Below are positions 18,220 to 27,790 of a stretch of DNA of 64,000 bases, piece after piece; the first letter of the stretch is position 1; every line of letters starts with the position of its first letter. A program made the translations under genes and the position numbers. The stretch is from Treponema vincentii (GTDB lineage: Bacteria > Spirochaetota > Spirochaetia > Treponematales > Treponemataceae), in assembly GCF_010365865.1 (NCBI RefSeq), contig NZ_CP048020.1:1116001-1180000 (forward strand), written 5' to 3'. The notes beneath the pieces are model-generated. The model was not told the DNA's origin. It saw only the letters and a list, made by a program, of their open reading frames with translations, and did no database searches.

Positions 18220-18621
18220 ATGGAAACACTCAGTCTGCGTCCGCACCATCTGTTATGTACTCGTGCATTTAAAGGCAACGGCTATTCTCCTGTATTTGTC
18301 GAAAATATGCAGCGTGTTATCGATTTGTTAAAAAACGGCTGCTATATTACCTTAGTGACAGGCGTTGATGCCATTTGCGACCCATGTCCCGAAAGAGTCG
18401 GAAATCACTGCCGCTCGGAAGTAAAAGTAACGGGCTTTGATGAGGCTGTCCTATCGCAGCTTGGATTGGAAAGAAAAACCTATGCTTATACCGAAATAGA
18501 AGAGATACTTACAGCCCGATTAACCGAATCCGTATACGAGTGCATTTGCCGCGGCTGTGAATGGAAGCAAACCGGCATCTGCTGCTATGTCGATGTAAAA
18601 CGCTCTTTATTCACAAAATAA
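18220..18621 (+). CDS. DUF1284 family cysteine-rich protein
   Basis: A 133-aa soluble protein with the family signature RPHHLLC at the N-terminus and GYSPVFVENM. It has eight or more cysteines in pairs (CDPCPERVGNHC, CICRGCEWKQTGICC), which suggests a metal or iron-sulfur site. The function of the family is unknown to me. AAGGA precedes the ATG. It is monocistronic and followed by an A-B-C repeat element and then metG. Confidence 0.8.
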   Translation: METLSLRPHHLLCTRAFKGNGYSPVFVENMQRVIDLLKNGCYITLVTGVDAICDPCPERVGNHCRSEVKVTGFDEAVLSQLGLERKTYAYTEIEEILTARLTESVYECICRGCEWKQTGICCYVDVKRSLFTK

Positions 18622-18651
18622 AATAAGAGGTCGTGCCAGTTGAGCATTTAT

Positions 18652-18775
18652 TTCAGTAGCGGCACGGATGCCGCTGGTTATATCAGAAGCGATGTTTCGG
18701 CAACGTCGAAAACTCGCAGCCAAAAGTGTACAAGGATGTACACTTTTGGCGTAGATGCGCCGTATATTTTCAAAA
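18652..18775 (+). repeat. GGA-loop A-B-C hairpin element, copy 1
   Basis: Hairpin A is AGCGGCA-CGGA-TGCCGCT (18658-18675). Hairpin B is a GCGATGTTT...AAACTCGC stem (about 18690-18717, imperfect). Hairpin C has 14-bp perfect arms, GCCAAAAGTGTACA / TGTACACTTTTGGC, around AGGA (18719-18750). A 25-bp tail (18751-18775) is shared with 63891-63915. The C apex GTACAAGGATGT matches the published CsrA consensus exactly. It lies directly upstream of the metG promoter. Confidence 0.8.
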
Positions 18776-18778
18776 AGA

Positions 18779-18807
18779 TTGACTGATTTTGTCCCGAACA
18801 CTATAAT
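18779..18807 (+). promoter_or_regulatory. metG promoter, near-leaderless
   Basis: TTGACT (18779-18784), a 17-bp spacer, TATAAT (18802-18807). The metG ATG is at 18816, only 8 nt after the -10 box, so the mRNA should have at most 2-3 nt before the start codon and no Shine-Dalgarno sequence. Confidence 0.75.
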
Positions 18808-18815
18808 AGCCGGAT

Positions 18816-21203
18816 ATGAAACGAAAATTGATAACTTCAGCTCTCCCTTATGTGAATAATATCCCGCACCTCGGGAATTTAATCCAAGTTTTGTCCGCCG
18901 ATGTCTTTGCACGTTTTTGCAGACTCCGCGGATATACAAGCTTATATGTATGCGGTACCGACGAATACGGTACGGCGACCGAAACAAAAGCCCTCGAAGA
19001 AGGGAAAACGCCGCGTGAATTGTGCGATTACTACCATGCGATCCACCGCGATATTTATCATTGGTTCAATATTGCATTTGATTACTTCGGACGCACCTCC
19101 ACACCTCAGCAGACCGAAATCGTGCAGGGGCTTTTTAAAGATATTGATAAAAACGGTTTTATAAAAGAACATGCCATAGAACAGCTCTACTGTGCACACT
19201 GTAACCGCTTTTTGGCAGACCGCTATGTACGTGGTACCTGTCCCCACTGCGGCTACGAAGATGCGCGTGGCGATCAGTGTGAAGCCTGCGGCAAGCTGCT
19301 GGAACCGACCGAGCTGAAAGCTCCCCGCTGTTCAACCTGCGGTGCTACTCCGGAGCCGCGCAGTACCAAGCACCTCTACATCGACTTGCCGGGCATCGTG
19401 CCGCAGTATGAACCATGGATGCAAAAGGCAAGCGTAGAAGGGCAGTGGAGCAACAATGCCGTGCAGATGACCAAAGGCTGGCTGCGCGACGGTTTACAGG
19501 AACGCGCTATCACCCGCGACCTTAAATGGGGCATCCCCGTCCCGAAAGCGGGCTTTGAAGATAAGGTGTTCTACGTTTGGTTCGATGCCCCGATCGGGTA
19601 TATCTCAATTACAAAATGCTTTACCGATTTAACCGGAGCCGATTGGAAAAACTGGTGGCTTGAGCAAAACGACATCGAGCTGTTTCAGTTCATCGGAAAA
19701 GACAATATCCCCTTCCATACGGTGATTTTTCCCAGCTCGCTCATTGCGTCGGGAAAGGATTGGGTAAAGCTCCATCATATTTCAAGCAGCGAGTACCTCA
19801 ACTATGAGTCCGGCAAGTTTTCCAAATCGAAGGGAATCGGTGTGTTTGGCTCCGATGCCAAGGATTCGGGGATTCCGGCGGATATGTGGCGTTTCTACAT
19901 CTTCTATAACCGCCCTGAAAAGAACGATGCCCTGTTTACGTGGAAGGATTTTCAGGAGCGTGTAAACAGCGAGCTGGTCGGGAACCTGTGTAATCTGATA
20001 AACCGGACGCTCACCTTTGTGTCGCGCTATTATGACGGCGTTATCCCGCAGCGGGATGGGATGGCTTCCGCCCGTGAAGATGTCCGCGCGGTTACGGAAG
20101 GCTTGCGCGCTGCAGCAAAGTACAGCATTGAAAAAATCACCGCACTGCTTGAAGAAGCGGAACTGCGCGATGCCTTCCACGAGCTGTTTGCGCTTTCCTC
20201 CGTTGCCAACAAAGCGTTCCAAGACGGAGAGCCGTGGAAAAACCGCGAGGCTGATCCCGAAAAAGCGGAGGCGCTCCTCTTCGAACTGTGCTATTTAATC
20301 AAGGATTTGCTGATATTGATGCACCCGTATATGCCGGAATACGCCGATGCAGTTGCTTCGTTCTTAGGTATTAAGATATGGTCGGGCAATATCTTTGACT
20401 GGGAACATCCCGTGCAGCCCCGTCCCGAAAATGTCCTTGCGTGGGACAATCTCTTAGAGCGGCGTGGTTTGGAGCGGGTACAAAAGCCTGCAATCATCTT
20501 TAAAACGCTGGAAAACGATGCGATTGCAGCATATCGCGAACGCTATGCAGGAAGTCAGAAGGAACGCGCCGCGCAAGCCGGAAAACAGGCAGCGGGAAAG
20601 CAAGCCGGCGGGGAACAGGGCGGAAAAAAACAGCAGAGTGCGGGAAGCAAAAACGAGAAGCAGAAAGCCAAGCCGGAATGGGCGGATGTTCCTCCCGAAA
20701 AGCTGTTTACCGATTATATTTCGTTAAAAACCGCGAAGATCATTTCCGTGGAAAAACATCCCGATGCGGATAAGCTCTTTGTGGAAACCATTGACGACGG
20801 CTCGGAAGGCGAGCGGGTTATCCTGTCCGGCTTAGCGCCGTATTTTGCGCCGGAAGAGCTGGTTGGTGCGGATATTATTCTCGCAGAAAACTTAAAGCCG
20901 CGGAAAATGCGCGGAATTGAATCGAAGGGAATGCTCTTAGCGTCCCATTATACCGATGCGGACGGAACCGAGCGGGTTGAACTGGTTGGTATGCCCGGTG
21001 CGGCTGCCGGTACGCCGGTAACACTGGAAGGCGCTGAAGCAACTACGCCGCCAGTACAGAAACCTCAAGCCATCGATGCGGAGTTGTTCTTTGCAGTGCC
21101 CTTTACGGTAGAAGATTTCCGGGTATGCGCCGCCGGAAAACAGCTGTTGGTAAACGGCAAACCGCTCGTAATGAAGCACGTTAAATCCGGGACGGTACAG
21201 TAA
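18816..21203 (+). CDS. metG: methionyl-tRNA synthetase with C-terminal tRNA-binding domain
   Basis: A 795-aa class I synthetase that charges tRNA-Met. The HIGH motif is present as HLGN (about residue 18) and KMSKS as FSKSKG (about 334). The zinc-binding insertion has four CxxC pairs (CAHC, CPHC, CEAC, CSTC, residues about 127-185). An anticodon-binding helical domain follows, then a Lys/Gly/Gln-rich linker (about 575-620) and a C-terminal EMAP/Trbp111-like OB-fold tRNA-binding domain (about 635-735). About 60 residues of extra sequence at the end (735-795) are outside the usual domain and not assigned. There is no Shine-Dalgarno site and the promoter abuts the start. Confidence 0.95.
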   Translation: MKRKLITSALPYVNNIPHLGNLIQVLSADVFARFCRLRGYTSLYVCGTDEYGTATETKALEEGKTPRELCDYYHAIHRDIYHWFNIAFDYFGRTSTPQQTEIVQGLFKDIDKNGFIKEHAIEQLYCAHCNRFLADRYVRGTCPHCGYEDARGDQCEACGKLLEPTELKAPRCSTCGATPEPRSTKHLYIDLPGIVPQYEPWMQKASVEGQWSNNAVQMTKGWLRDGLQERAITRDLKWGIPVPKAGFEDKVFYVWFDAPIGYISITKCFTDLTGADWKNWWLEQNDIELFQFIGKDNIPFHTVIFPSSLIASGKDWVKLHHISSSEYLNYESGKFSKSKGIGVFGSDAKDSGIPADMWRFYIFYNRPEKNDALFTWKDFQERVNSELVGNLCNLINRTLTFVSRYYDGVIPQRDGMASAREDVRAVTEGLRAAAKYSIEKITALLEEAELRDAFHELFALSSVANKAFQDGEPWKNREADPEKAEALLFELCYLIKDLLILMHPYMPEYADAVASFLGIKIWSGNIFDWEHPVQPRPENVLAWDNLLERRGLERVQKPAIIFKTLENDAIAAYRERYAGSQKERAAQAGKQAAGKQAGGEQGGKKQQSAGSKNEKQKAKPEWADVPPEKLFTDYISLKTAKIISVEKHPDADKLFVETIDDGSEGERVILSGLAPYFAPEELVGADIILAENLKPRKMRGIESKGMLLASHYTDADGTERVELVGMPGAAAGTPVTLEGAEATTPPVQKPQAIDAELFFAVPFTVEDFRVCAAGKQLLVNGKPLVMKHVKSGTVQ

Positions 21204-21210
21204 GCAGTAA

Positions 21211-21270
21211 GGGCGGGAAAGACAAAGACACTTTTTTCGGATGAAAGTGGTCTTTCCTGTCCTTCGCCCC
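21211..21270 (+). terminator. long imperfect hairpin after metG
   Basis: GGGCG...CGCCC encloses an AAAGAC/GTCTTT stem with an ACTTT/AAAGT apex and a TTTCGGATG loop, just after the metG stop. It is likely the metG terminator. The loop again contains GGA. Confidence 0.5.
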
Positions 21271-21287
21271 TTTCTACCTTCAAAATA

Positions 21288-21487
21288 TTCGGTGGTGTCT
21301 CAAAATCCGATTACTTTTTTGACATCCCCGCAAGTTTAAGATTAGAGCCGTTATCTTGTAACGCCTTAAATTGGAACATCTCAAATACGTCTACGGAAAA
21401 CCTCTAAAAACCGATTCGTAATCCACGTTAGCGGATACGATAATTATTCCTTTTAGAACAAACCGATAGGCTTGCAGTTTTTAGAGG
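21288..21487 (-). repeat. degenerate B-C element plus CCTCTAAAAAC palindrome
   Basis: The 21204-21529 gap has no gene. On the minus strand 21288-21375 resembles the B and C hairpins seen at 58411-58505 (GGGGATGTC...GACA-type arms and a GATGTT...AACTTGC stem) but with decayed pairing. 21401-21411 and 21477-21487 form a perfect 11-bp inverted repeat, CCTCTAAAAAC/GTTTTTAGAGG, with a 65-bp interior. Confidence 0.5.
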
Positions 21488-21529
21488 TCCCTTGTTCAAT
21501 AAACCGGATAAATATGCCTGTGCAGTTCT

Positions 21530-22645
21530 TTATTGCTTTTGAACATCTTCACAGATATTTGCTTCCGTTTCGTTATCGAAGAAACGTGCTTTTTCCATAT
21601 TAGGAACAAAGTGAAGCGATTCTCCGATGCCTGCTTCGACGGTATTGAATGTACGGGCGATGACCTGCTGGTTTTTTGAGGCCAGATAGAGGTGTGTTTC
21701 TGCTCCGAGCGGTTCTTTAACGGTTATCTTGAGTGTCATGCTATTTTTAGCGTTATCGCTTTCGGCAACAAGCTGTAAATCTTCCGGTCGAATACCGAAG
21801 AATACGTTTTTACCGATATACTTCTTTAAGTGTTTTTGCTGATCTTCGGTAGGTTGTAAGACGAAGGTACCTTCATCGATAGCAATGCTGCCATTTTTTT
21901 CTATTACTTTAACATTTAAGAAATTCATAGGCGGCGAACCGATAAATCCTGCTACGAATTTATTTACGGGATGATTGTAGAGGTAGAGCGGAGAGCCAAT
22001 TTGCTGTACCTTTCCATCTTTCATAACAACGATTTTATCTCCCATTGTCATCGCTTCAACCTGATCATGCGTAACGTAGATCATTGTGGCTTTTAAACGG
22101 TTATGCAAGTCGGAAATTTCGGCGCGCATTTGGACGCGGAGCTTTGCATCGAGGTTGGAAAGCGGTTCGTCAAATAAGAATACTTTTGGGTTACGGACAA
22201 TAGCACGTCCTACCGCAACACGCTGACGCTGCCCGCCCGAAAGAGCCTTAGGTTTACGGTCAAGAAGCTTTTCAATGTCGAGAATGCGGGCAGCTTCATG
22301 CACGCGGCGTTCAATTTCTTGTTTATCAACTTTACGTATCTTCAATCCGAATGCCATATTGTCATAGACAGTCATGTGCGGATACAGTGCATAGTTTTGG
22401 AAAACCATTGCGATGTTGCGGTCTTTGGGTGGAATATCGTTCATACGTTCACCGTCTATGTACAGGTCACCTTCACTGATTTCTTCAAGCCCTGCTATCA
22501 TGCGGAGTGTTGTCGATTTACCGCAGCCGGACGGTCCGACGAATACAACAAATTCTTGATCTTCAATAACGATATTGGCATTTTCTACTGCACGGACATT
22601 TCCATCGTAAATTTTGCCGATACCTTTCAATTCAACTTTTGCCAT
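21530..22645 (-). CDS. ugpC: sugar ABC transporter ATPase (UgpC/MsmK/MalK type)
   Basis: A 371-aa ABC ATPase of the carbohydrate uptake-1 family. Walker A is GPSGCGKST (about residue 36), the signature is LSGGQRQR (about 134), Walker B is VFLFDEPLSNLD (about 155), and the switch His lies in VTHDQ. The C-terminal about 130 residues form the regulatory OB (TOBE) domain typical of MalK. AGGAGG is 7 nt before the ATG. No permease or binding protein is adjacent, so it is probably a shared ATPase that energises several sugar importers. The sugar-binding lipoprotein at 26437 is one candidate partner. The gene symbol reflects the subfamily, not proven substrate. Confidence 0.9.
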   Translation of the reverse strand: MAKVELKGIGKIYDGNVRAVENANIVIEDQEFVVFVGPSGCGKSTTLRMIAGLEEISEGDLYIDGERMNDIPPKDRNIAMVFQNYALYPHMTVYDNMAFGLKIRKVDKQEIERRVHEAARILDIEKLLDRKPKALSGGQRQRVAVGRAIVRNPKVFLFDEPLSNLDAKLRVQMRAEISDLHNRLKATMIYVTHDQVEAMTMGDKIVVMKDGKVQQIGSPLYLYNHPVNKFVAGFIGSPPMNFLNVKVIEKNGSIAIDEGTFVLQPTEDQQKHLKKYIGKNVFFGIRPEDLQLVAESDNAKNSMTLKITVKEPLGAETHLYLASKNQQVIARTFNTVEAGIGESLHFVPNMEKARFFDNETEANICEDVQKQ

Positions 22646-22660
22646 TACGGCCTCCTAAAA

Positions 22661-22689
22661 ATTATCCTATACAGACAGTATATCGTCAA
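22661..22689 (-). promoter_or_regulatory. promoter of the sugar ATPase with palindrome in the spacer
   Basis: On the minus strand TTGACG (22684-22689), a 17-bp spacer and GATAAT (22661-22666). The spacer contains the inverted repeat TATACTGTCTGTATA (22668-22682), placed where a repressor would block RNA polymerase. The leader is about 10 nt. Confidence 0.6.
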
Positions 22690-22934
22690 ATTCCGCATCT
22701 GTCAAACAAAAATATATCTGGTGTCAGGGCAGCAAAAGGATATCCGCCGATAGAAAATATCATTTTTAACTTTCATATCTCTTACGAAAACCCACAGCAA
22801 TAGTGATTTCCGTAGAATGAACTATGGAGGGGCTGTTTTTACAGGCGAGATACTTAATATGTAATATTGCAATATGGGGAGTAATGCTTAAAGAATTTCT
22901 TTCAAATCCGATAGCCGAATAAAATGTAATAAGA

Positions 22935-22940
22935 TACAAT
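22935..22940 (+). promoter_or_regulatory. -10 box predicting a leaderless mRNA
   Basis: TACAAT ends 7 nt before the ATG at 22948, with no Shine-Dalgarno sequence between. The -35 at the 17-bp position (22912-22917) is weak, TAGCCG. The arrangement matches the stronger leaderless promoters at 5151, 18779, 32843 and 38200. Confidence 0.5.
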
Positions 22941-22947
22941 AGAACCT

Positions 22948-24903
22948 ATGCTTGAAAGTGTAAGTCCGATAATACTACATCAGATAAACGGAGCGGCGTA
23001 TTGCTGTCTTGCTTCGGGGATGGAGCCGCGTGCTTTTGCGCATTCGGCTGTTACCGATTATCTTCACGACGCCTGTTTGCGTATTGCGCCTGACGGGACG
23101 GTGCAGGAGTTTTATCTTAACGAGACCGTTACATTTTTTAATACGGAAAAAGGACGGGAAGAGGTTGGGATTGTGCTGCCGCTGCGGGAAGCGCAACCGC
23201 TTATCGGTTTGGCTTGTCTCGATACGGATGCTGCTGCCGGTGCATTCTGCGATCCGCAGGCGCTTTTTCGTGCAGAGGCTGTATTACGAAAGTTATACCG
23301 GCTTTTTTCTTACCTTATCGCAGCGTATAAGCAAGGCGCAGTAAGTGAAGATTGTTTCCGAGTAGCTATGTCTGCCCCCTTGTGTTTGCTGGCGGAGGGA
23401 GGAATAGACGGTGGCGCTCAAGACCTTATCGTACTTCCGCCTCGATTAGTACTTCGCTGCGTTACTGCCGAAACCGCGGCGGCGCTCCGCTTCCATTATC
23501 CGTGGGTACATCCTGATGCGGAACGAGTGCCGCTTGACGATGCTGCGTCCTTTTTCTTAGCAACGCTCAGCTATGCCTGTATAACCGGAGCGCCGCCTTT
23601 TAACAGCGCCGCCGTCCCATTCGCAGCGGTAGACGGGGATGAGGCTTGCGGTAGCGGTGCGGTGGAACAGCTTGTGCAGAATATACGGGACGGCGTGTAT
23701 GTGCCGGTTGAACTCCGCTGTCCGGCGCTGCGTCCGCAGTTTGCGCGGCTTATCAATGGCGGGTTAGCCATAGCTGCGGGGCAGGGGAGTACTAAAACTA
23801 CAGGACAGCTTGGTAGTGTCGAAGCCGCCGGACATAAGAGTATCGATCTTGAAAAAACTGCGGACGGCGATATAATGCCTAACTGCTGCACCGCGCCGAT
23901 GCTGCCGCTTGTAGAACAGCTCTGCAGTCATTGCGATGAATCGCTGCCACTGTTCGCCGGTATACAGGCGGATGGAGGACCGGCGCAGCATCCGGACACG
24001 CAGAAGGCCGGTATGCAGGAGCAAGCGGCGCTAACCAAAGAGGCGGAAGTGCAAGCAGCTGAGGATTCAGCGCAACGGGCGGCGCTTGAGGCTTTTATTC
24101 AAACAGCGAGGAAACGCATCAGCCGAAAACGCTTTGTTAGACAGAACTCCGGTAAAATTGCGGCAGCGGCGGTACTGTGTGCCGCGCTTATTGCCGTAAC
24201 GGCAGCGGTTGTAGTTCATCTCCGTAAACCGCCTGAAACGGCAGGTATGTCAGCGGAAGCGGTAATACACGGTTTTTATACCGCCGTCGGAACACTCGAT
24301 CAAACGATAACCGGCGCTTATACCAAAAACAAAGCCGCTGCCTTATACGACGGTCTGATGGTGCATTTGTATGTAACCGGTAAAACACGCGAGGCCTACG
24401 AGCGCAAAAAGATTTATTACACGCCTCAGGAGTTCTTCAACCTCTGTGAATCTGCGCGGAGTGTCCATGCCGTACCCGCTGTCGATGATGAGCTCATTCG
24501 CTATAAAAAAGCGGTGATCAAATTGCTGGGCGGAGGTTCCGTCTACGGTATTTCCGGCTTAGAGATTGTTCCCGCTGTCCAGACCGGCTGGTTTGACGTG
24601 AGGTTTTATCACTGGCTGCCGATTTTTTCATCGGAAGAAGCTGAGGCGGCGGCAAAGGCTATGGAAAGAGCACTTGAAGCTTCTGTAAGCGCATCCGATA
24701 CGGAGTTTTCGGAGCGGAGCGCTTTTCCCGTACAGGTACTCTATAAACATGACAGTGTACAAGTCATATCGGTTAAGGGCAGCTTTTTTATTGGGGCAAT
24801 CGAATCGGCGGAAAGTACGGTTGCCGCCGGTTCCAGCGATGCACTGCTCGAAGATTGTGCGTTACCGTCCGCGGACAGGCCGGCCTATTTAAAAGGATTG
24901 TAA
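22948..24903 (+). CDS. unknown protein with one transmembrane segment, upstream of tgt
   Basis: Not recognised. Of 651 residues, 1-390 are an Ala-rich cytoplasmic-looking region with several cysteines. Residues about 395-418 form one hydrophobic transmembrane helix preceded by a basic stretch (RKRISRKRF). Residues 420-651 form a second domain that would face the periplasm. The stop is 1 nt before the tgt ATG, so the two genes are translationally linked. The topology (cytoplasmic sensor-like half, single helix, extracytoplasmic half) recalls a membrane regulator or scaffold. No kinase, protease or DNA-binding motif is visible, so no function is assigned. Confidence 0.6.
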   Translation: MLESVSPIILHQINGAAYCCLASGMEPRAFAHSAVTDYLHDACLRIAPDGTVQEFYLNETVTFFNTEKGREEVGIVLPLREAQPLIGLACLDTDAAAGAFCDPQALFRAEAVLRKLYRLFSYLIAAYKQGAVSEDCFRVAMSAPLCLLAEGGIDGGAQDLIVLPPRLVLRCVTAETAAALRFHYPWVHPDAERVPLDDAASFFLATLSYACITGAPPFNSAAVPFAAVDGDEACGSGAVEQLVQNIRDGVYVPVELRCPALRPQFARLINGGLAIAAGQGSTKTTGQLGSVEAAGHKSIDLEKTADGDIMPNCCTAPMLPLVEQLCSHCDESLPLFAGIQADGGPAQHPDTQKAGMQEQAALTKEAEVQAAEDSAQRAALEAFIQTARKRISRKRFVRQNSGKIAAAAVLCAALIAVTAAVVVHLRKPPETAGMSAEAVIHGFYTAVGTLDQTITGAYTKNKAAALYDGLMVHLYVTGKTREAYERKKIYYTPQEFFNLCESARSVHAVPAVDDELIRYKKAVIKLLGGGSVYGISGLEIVPAVQTGWFDVRFYHWLPIFSSEEAEAAAKAMERALEASVSASDTEFSERSAFPVQVLYKHDSVQVISVKGSFFIGAIESAESTVAAGSSDALLEDCALPSADRPAYLKGL

Positions 24904-24904
24904 T

Positions 24905-26044
24905 ATGAGAGAACGAAAAAATATCTATACGCTTTTACATCAGGATGCAGGTTCAGCTGCCCGCACGGGAGTGATACGCCTGCCTCACGGTACGGTGCAA
25001 ACCCCCGCCTTTATGCCGGTGGGAACGGCCGCGACGGTAAAAGGTATAACCAAGGATGATTTACACGAAATAGGTTTTGAAATCATTTTAGCGAATACCT
25101 ATCACCTCTTTTTGCGGCCGGGTATGGACGTTATCAAGCAGGCGGGCGGGCTGCACGGATTTTCCGGTTGGAATAAAACCTTTTTGACGGATTCGGGCGG
25201 ATTTCAGGTATTCTCGCTGTCTCAGCTGCGGAAAATCAAGGAAGAAGGCGTAACATTTCAGAGCCATATCGACGGCAGCAGGCAGTTTTTAAGCCCCGAA
25301 ATCGCGGTGCAGGTGCAGGCCGCCTTTAATAGCGACATTCAAATGCAGCTCGATATCTGTTCCCCCTACGGTATTCCCAAAAAGGAAACCGAAAAAGCGC
25401 TGACGCTCACAACCGCGTGGATGCATCGGGCGGTGCGGGAATGGGATCAAACGGAAGGGTACGAGGGAAGCCTTTTCCCGATTATACAAGGCGGCTTTTT
25501 TGAAGATCTCCGCCTCAGAAGTATCGAATCGATTATGGAATGTGATCCGCACGGTATCGCAATCGGCGGCCTTTCCGTCGGCGAACCTGAGGAGGTATAC
25601 AAGGAATTTTTAGCCTTTACCGCCGCGCATGTTCCCAAACATAAACCGCTCTATGTGATGGGCATCGGCACCCCCGATTATATTTTAGAGGCGGTAAAGA
25701 ACGGTGTCGATATTTTTGACTGCGTGCTTCCGTCGCGGAATGCACGGAACGGAAACTTGTTTACCCGTACCGGTCCCATCTCAATTAAAAAGAAAGAATA
25801 TGAATACGATTTCGGCCCGATCGATCCGAGCTGCTCCTGCAAGGTATGCCGGAATTACAGCCGCGCGTATCTGCGGCACCTGTTCCGCTGTAAGGAGATT
25901 CTGTATTCAATGCTTGCAACCTACCACAACTTAGCATTCCTCCATCGAATGGTTACCGAAATCAGGGAAGCAATTACCGAAGATCGCTTTTCGGAATACT
26001 ACCGCCGCTTCCTGAAAGACTATTATGGAAAAAAAACAACTTAA
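24905..26044 (+). CDS. tgt: queuine tRNA-ribosyltransferase
   Basis: A 379-aa TIM-barrel transglycosylase that replaces the wobble guanine of GUN-anticodon tRNAs with preQ1. The catalytic aspartates lie in LTDSGGFQV (about residue 96) and in [13 protein letters not shown] (about residue 268). The zinc ligands are CSCKVC (about 306) with a downstream His. It starts 1 nt after the upstream gene's stop, and its 3' end overlaps the truncated moaC by 20 nt, so all three are in one transcript. Length and motifs are normal; it should be active. Confidence 0.95.
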   Translation: MRERKNIYTLLHQDAGSAARTGVIRLPHGTVQTPAFMPVGTAATVKGITKDDLHEIGFEIILANTYHLFLRPGMDVIKQAGGLHGFSGWNKTFLTDSGGFQVFSLSQLRKIKEEGVTFQSHIDGSRQFLSPEIAVQVQAAFNSDIQMQLDICSPYGIPKKETEKALTLTTAWMHRAVREWDQTEGYEGSLFPIIQGGFFEDLRLRSIESIMECDPHGIAIGGLSVGEPEEVYKEFLAFTAAHVPKHKPLYVMGIGTPDYILEAVKNGVDIFDCVLPSRNARNGNLFTRTGPISIKKKEYEYDFGPIDPSCSCKVCRNYSRAYLRHLFRCKEILYSMLATYHNLAFLHRMVTEIREAITEDRFSEYYRRFLKDYYGKKTT

Positions 26045-26300
26045 TCACTTTGACTCCTCCGGTAAAGCCGTGATGGTGGATGTCGCCGGTAAGGATGAGA
26101 CAAAAAGAATAGCGGTTACGCACGGCTTTATCAGCATGAATGCGGAGGCCTTTCTTGCGGTACGCGAAGGCAGCGTTAAAAAAGGCGATGTGCTGGGAAT
26201 TGCGCGGGTTGCCGGAATTATGGCGGTAAAAAAGACGCCGGAGCTTATCCCCCTCTGCCATACGCTGCAGGTTACGAGCGCCGGTATTGACTTTCCGTGA
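26025..26300 (+). pseudogene. moaC: truncated cyclic pyranopterin monophosphate synthase (moaC) fragment
   Basis: A 91-aa reading frame matching the N-terminal part of MoaC, the molybdenum-cofactor enzyme that forms cyclic pyranopterin monophosphate. The family motifs [30 protein letters not shown] and LIPLCHTL are well kept. MoaC is normally about 160 aa. The second half, including the catalytic Asp-Lys pair near residue 130, is missing, and no continuation is seen in any frame before 26437. The start overlaps tgt by 20 nt. It is therefore probably non-functional, unless the fragment pairs with another protein. It implies loss or relocation of molybdopterin synthesis. Confidence 0.8.
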
Positions 26301-26436
26301 AATGAATCATTTTCCGATTGTTATATTTTACCGCTTATGTTAAAATACTCAGATTGATCAGAGAGTTTGTTAAAGTTTTCTGTGTAAGAACATCCCTTGC
26401 TGGGGTAATTTTAAAATACAATACCAAGGTGTTATA

Positions 26437-27762
26437 ATGATTAAAATTTTTCACGGTTTATTGCAAAGAAGTTTGTTCGTGCCATTTGTGTTATCTGTTG
26501 TTTTGTGTATGGGCTGTATGAATGCTAAAAAAGCCGATGTCGCTGCGGATATTGAATTTTGGACATTTCCCAATTTTACCTCCGAAACCGGCGTCGAAGG
26601 AGATTTTGAAAAGAGTTTAATTGCCGCGTTTGAAAAAGAGAATCCTTCTATTAAGGTACATTTTACATTGATAAGTTTTACCGATGGAGCGGAAAAGATT
26701 GAAAAAGCTATAGCGGAAGGCAATGCTCCCGACATTATCTATGATGCGCCCGGTCGCATCATCGGTTGGGCTGGAAAGGGCTTGCTTGAACCGCTGGATG
26801 ATGTGCTCGCAACTGAAAAACCGTATATTACTACCGAGCTTTTAACGGTGTCTGCCGGTAAGGATAGACGCACCTATATGTACCCCATGCATGAAGGTGC
26901 TTTTTCGATGGCGTTTAATAAAGAAATGCTCGAAGACCTTGGCCTTATCAATTTATTGCCGTATAAGCGGAGAGACCGCCAGTGGACGGTTGAGGAGTAT
27001 GAAAGGCTTTTAACAGCCCTTAAAGAGAAGCTTCCTGCAGGAACCGTCCCGGGCGTTTTCTATTATAAAAATATGGGTGGCGACCAAGGTACCAGAGCTT
27101 TTTTGGTCAACCTTTACGGAAATGCAAATCTGTTAAATGGAGATTATTCAAGTTACATTTATAATTCCACCCAAGCGGTACGGAATGTAGACTGGACGGT
27201 ACGTGCAATGAAACGGGGGCTCTTGCTCGACGGAAAGGATCTTACTTCAAATGATGCGATTGCAATGTTCGTTTCCGCTAAAGCCGCTCACACTATCTTG
27301 TATTCTCCTCAACTTAATAAAATGAATGACGGTAAACGGCGGTATAAAGGAAAAGATTTTACGCCGATCTATATGCCGTTTCCGAATAATGCCGACGCTC
27401 CGCTCCTTGAGTTTTTGGCGGGCGGTGCTTGTGTCTTTAACAACGGCAATGCAAATAAAATAAAGGCCGCAAAGAAATTCCTACATTTTGCCGCAACCGA
27501 CGAAGTATGGGCGCCTAAGCTTATAAACGCAACCGGCGGTTTTCCTGCAAGCTCTAAAATTCAGATAGAAACTGAGGATGCCGAAATACTGTATAATTCG
27601 GTGCTTCAACGGTTCTTTGGTCAGTATTACAATAATATTACCGGTTTCGGTCAGATGCGCGGATACTGGAATACGCTTTTAAAAGAAGTCGCCTCGGGGA
27701 ATGATATTCAAGCTGCACTGAATCGCTTTGTGCAGAATTCCAACGCTGCGTTGAAAGAATAG
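26437..27762 (+). CDS. sugar ABC transporter substrate-binding lipoprotein
   Basis: A 441-aa extracytoplasmic solute-binding protein family 1 member. A signal peptide ends in the lipobox LCMGC (Cys about residue 27). The mature part has the typical start [11 protein letters not shown] and a cluster I/type D fold. Aromatic residues are frequent, as in sugar binders. AAGGTG lies 7 nt before the ATG, and a TACAAT -10 box sits 15 nt upstream. No permease genes follow. Instead a chemoreceptor starts 28 bp downstream, so the pair may couple binding of a ligand to chemotaxis. Confidence 0.87.
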   Translation: MIKIFHGLLQRSLFVPFVLSVVLCMGCMNAKKADVAADIEFWTFPNFTSETGVEGDFEKSLIAAFEKENPSIKVHFTLISFTDGAEKIEKAIAEGNAPDIIYDAPGRIIGWAGKGLLEPLDDVLATEKPYITTELLTVSAGKDRRTYMYPMHEGAFSMAFNKEMLEDLGLINLLPYKRRDRQWTVEEYERLLTALKEKLPAGTVPGVFYYKNMGGDQGTRAFLVNLYGNANLLNGDYSSYIYNSTQAVRNVDWTVRAMKRGLLLDGKDLTSNDAIAMFVSAKAAHTILYSPQLNKMNDGKRRYKGKDFTPIYMPFPNNADAPLLEFLAGGACVFNNGNANKIKAAKKFLHFAATDEVWAPKLINATGGFPASSKIQIETEDAEILYNSVLQRFFGQYYNNITGFGQMRGYWNTLLKEVASGNDIQAALNRFVQNSNAALKE

Positions 27763-27790
27763 AACATCTTTAAAAACTTTACAGGGGAAT

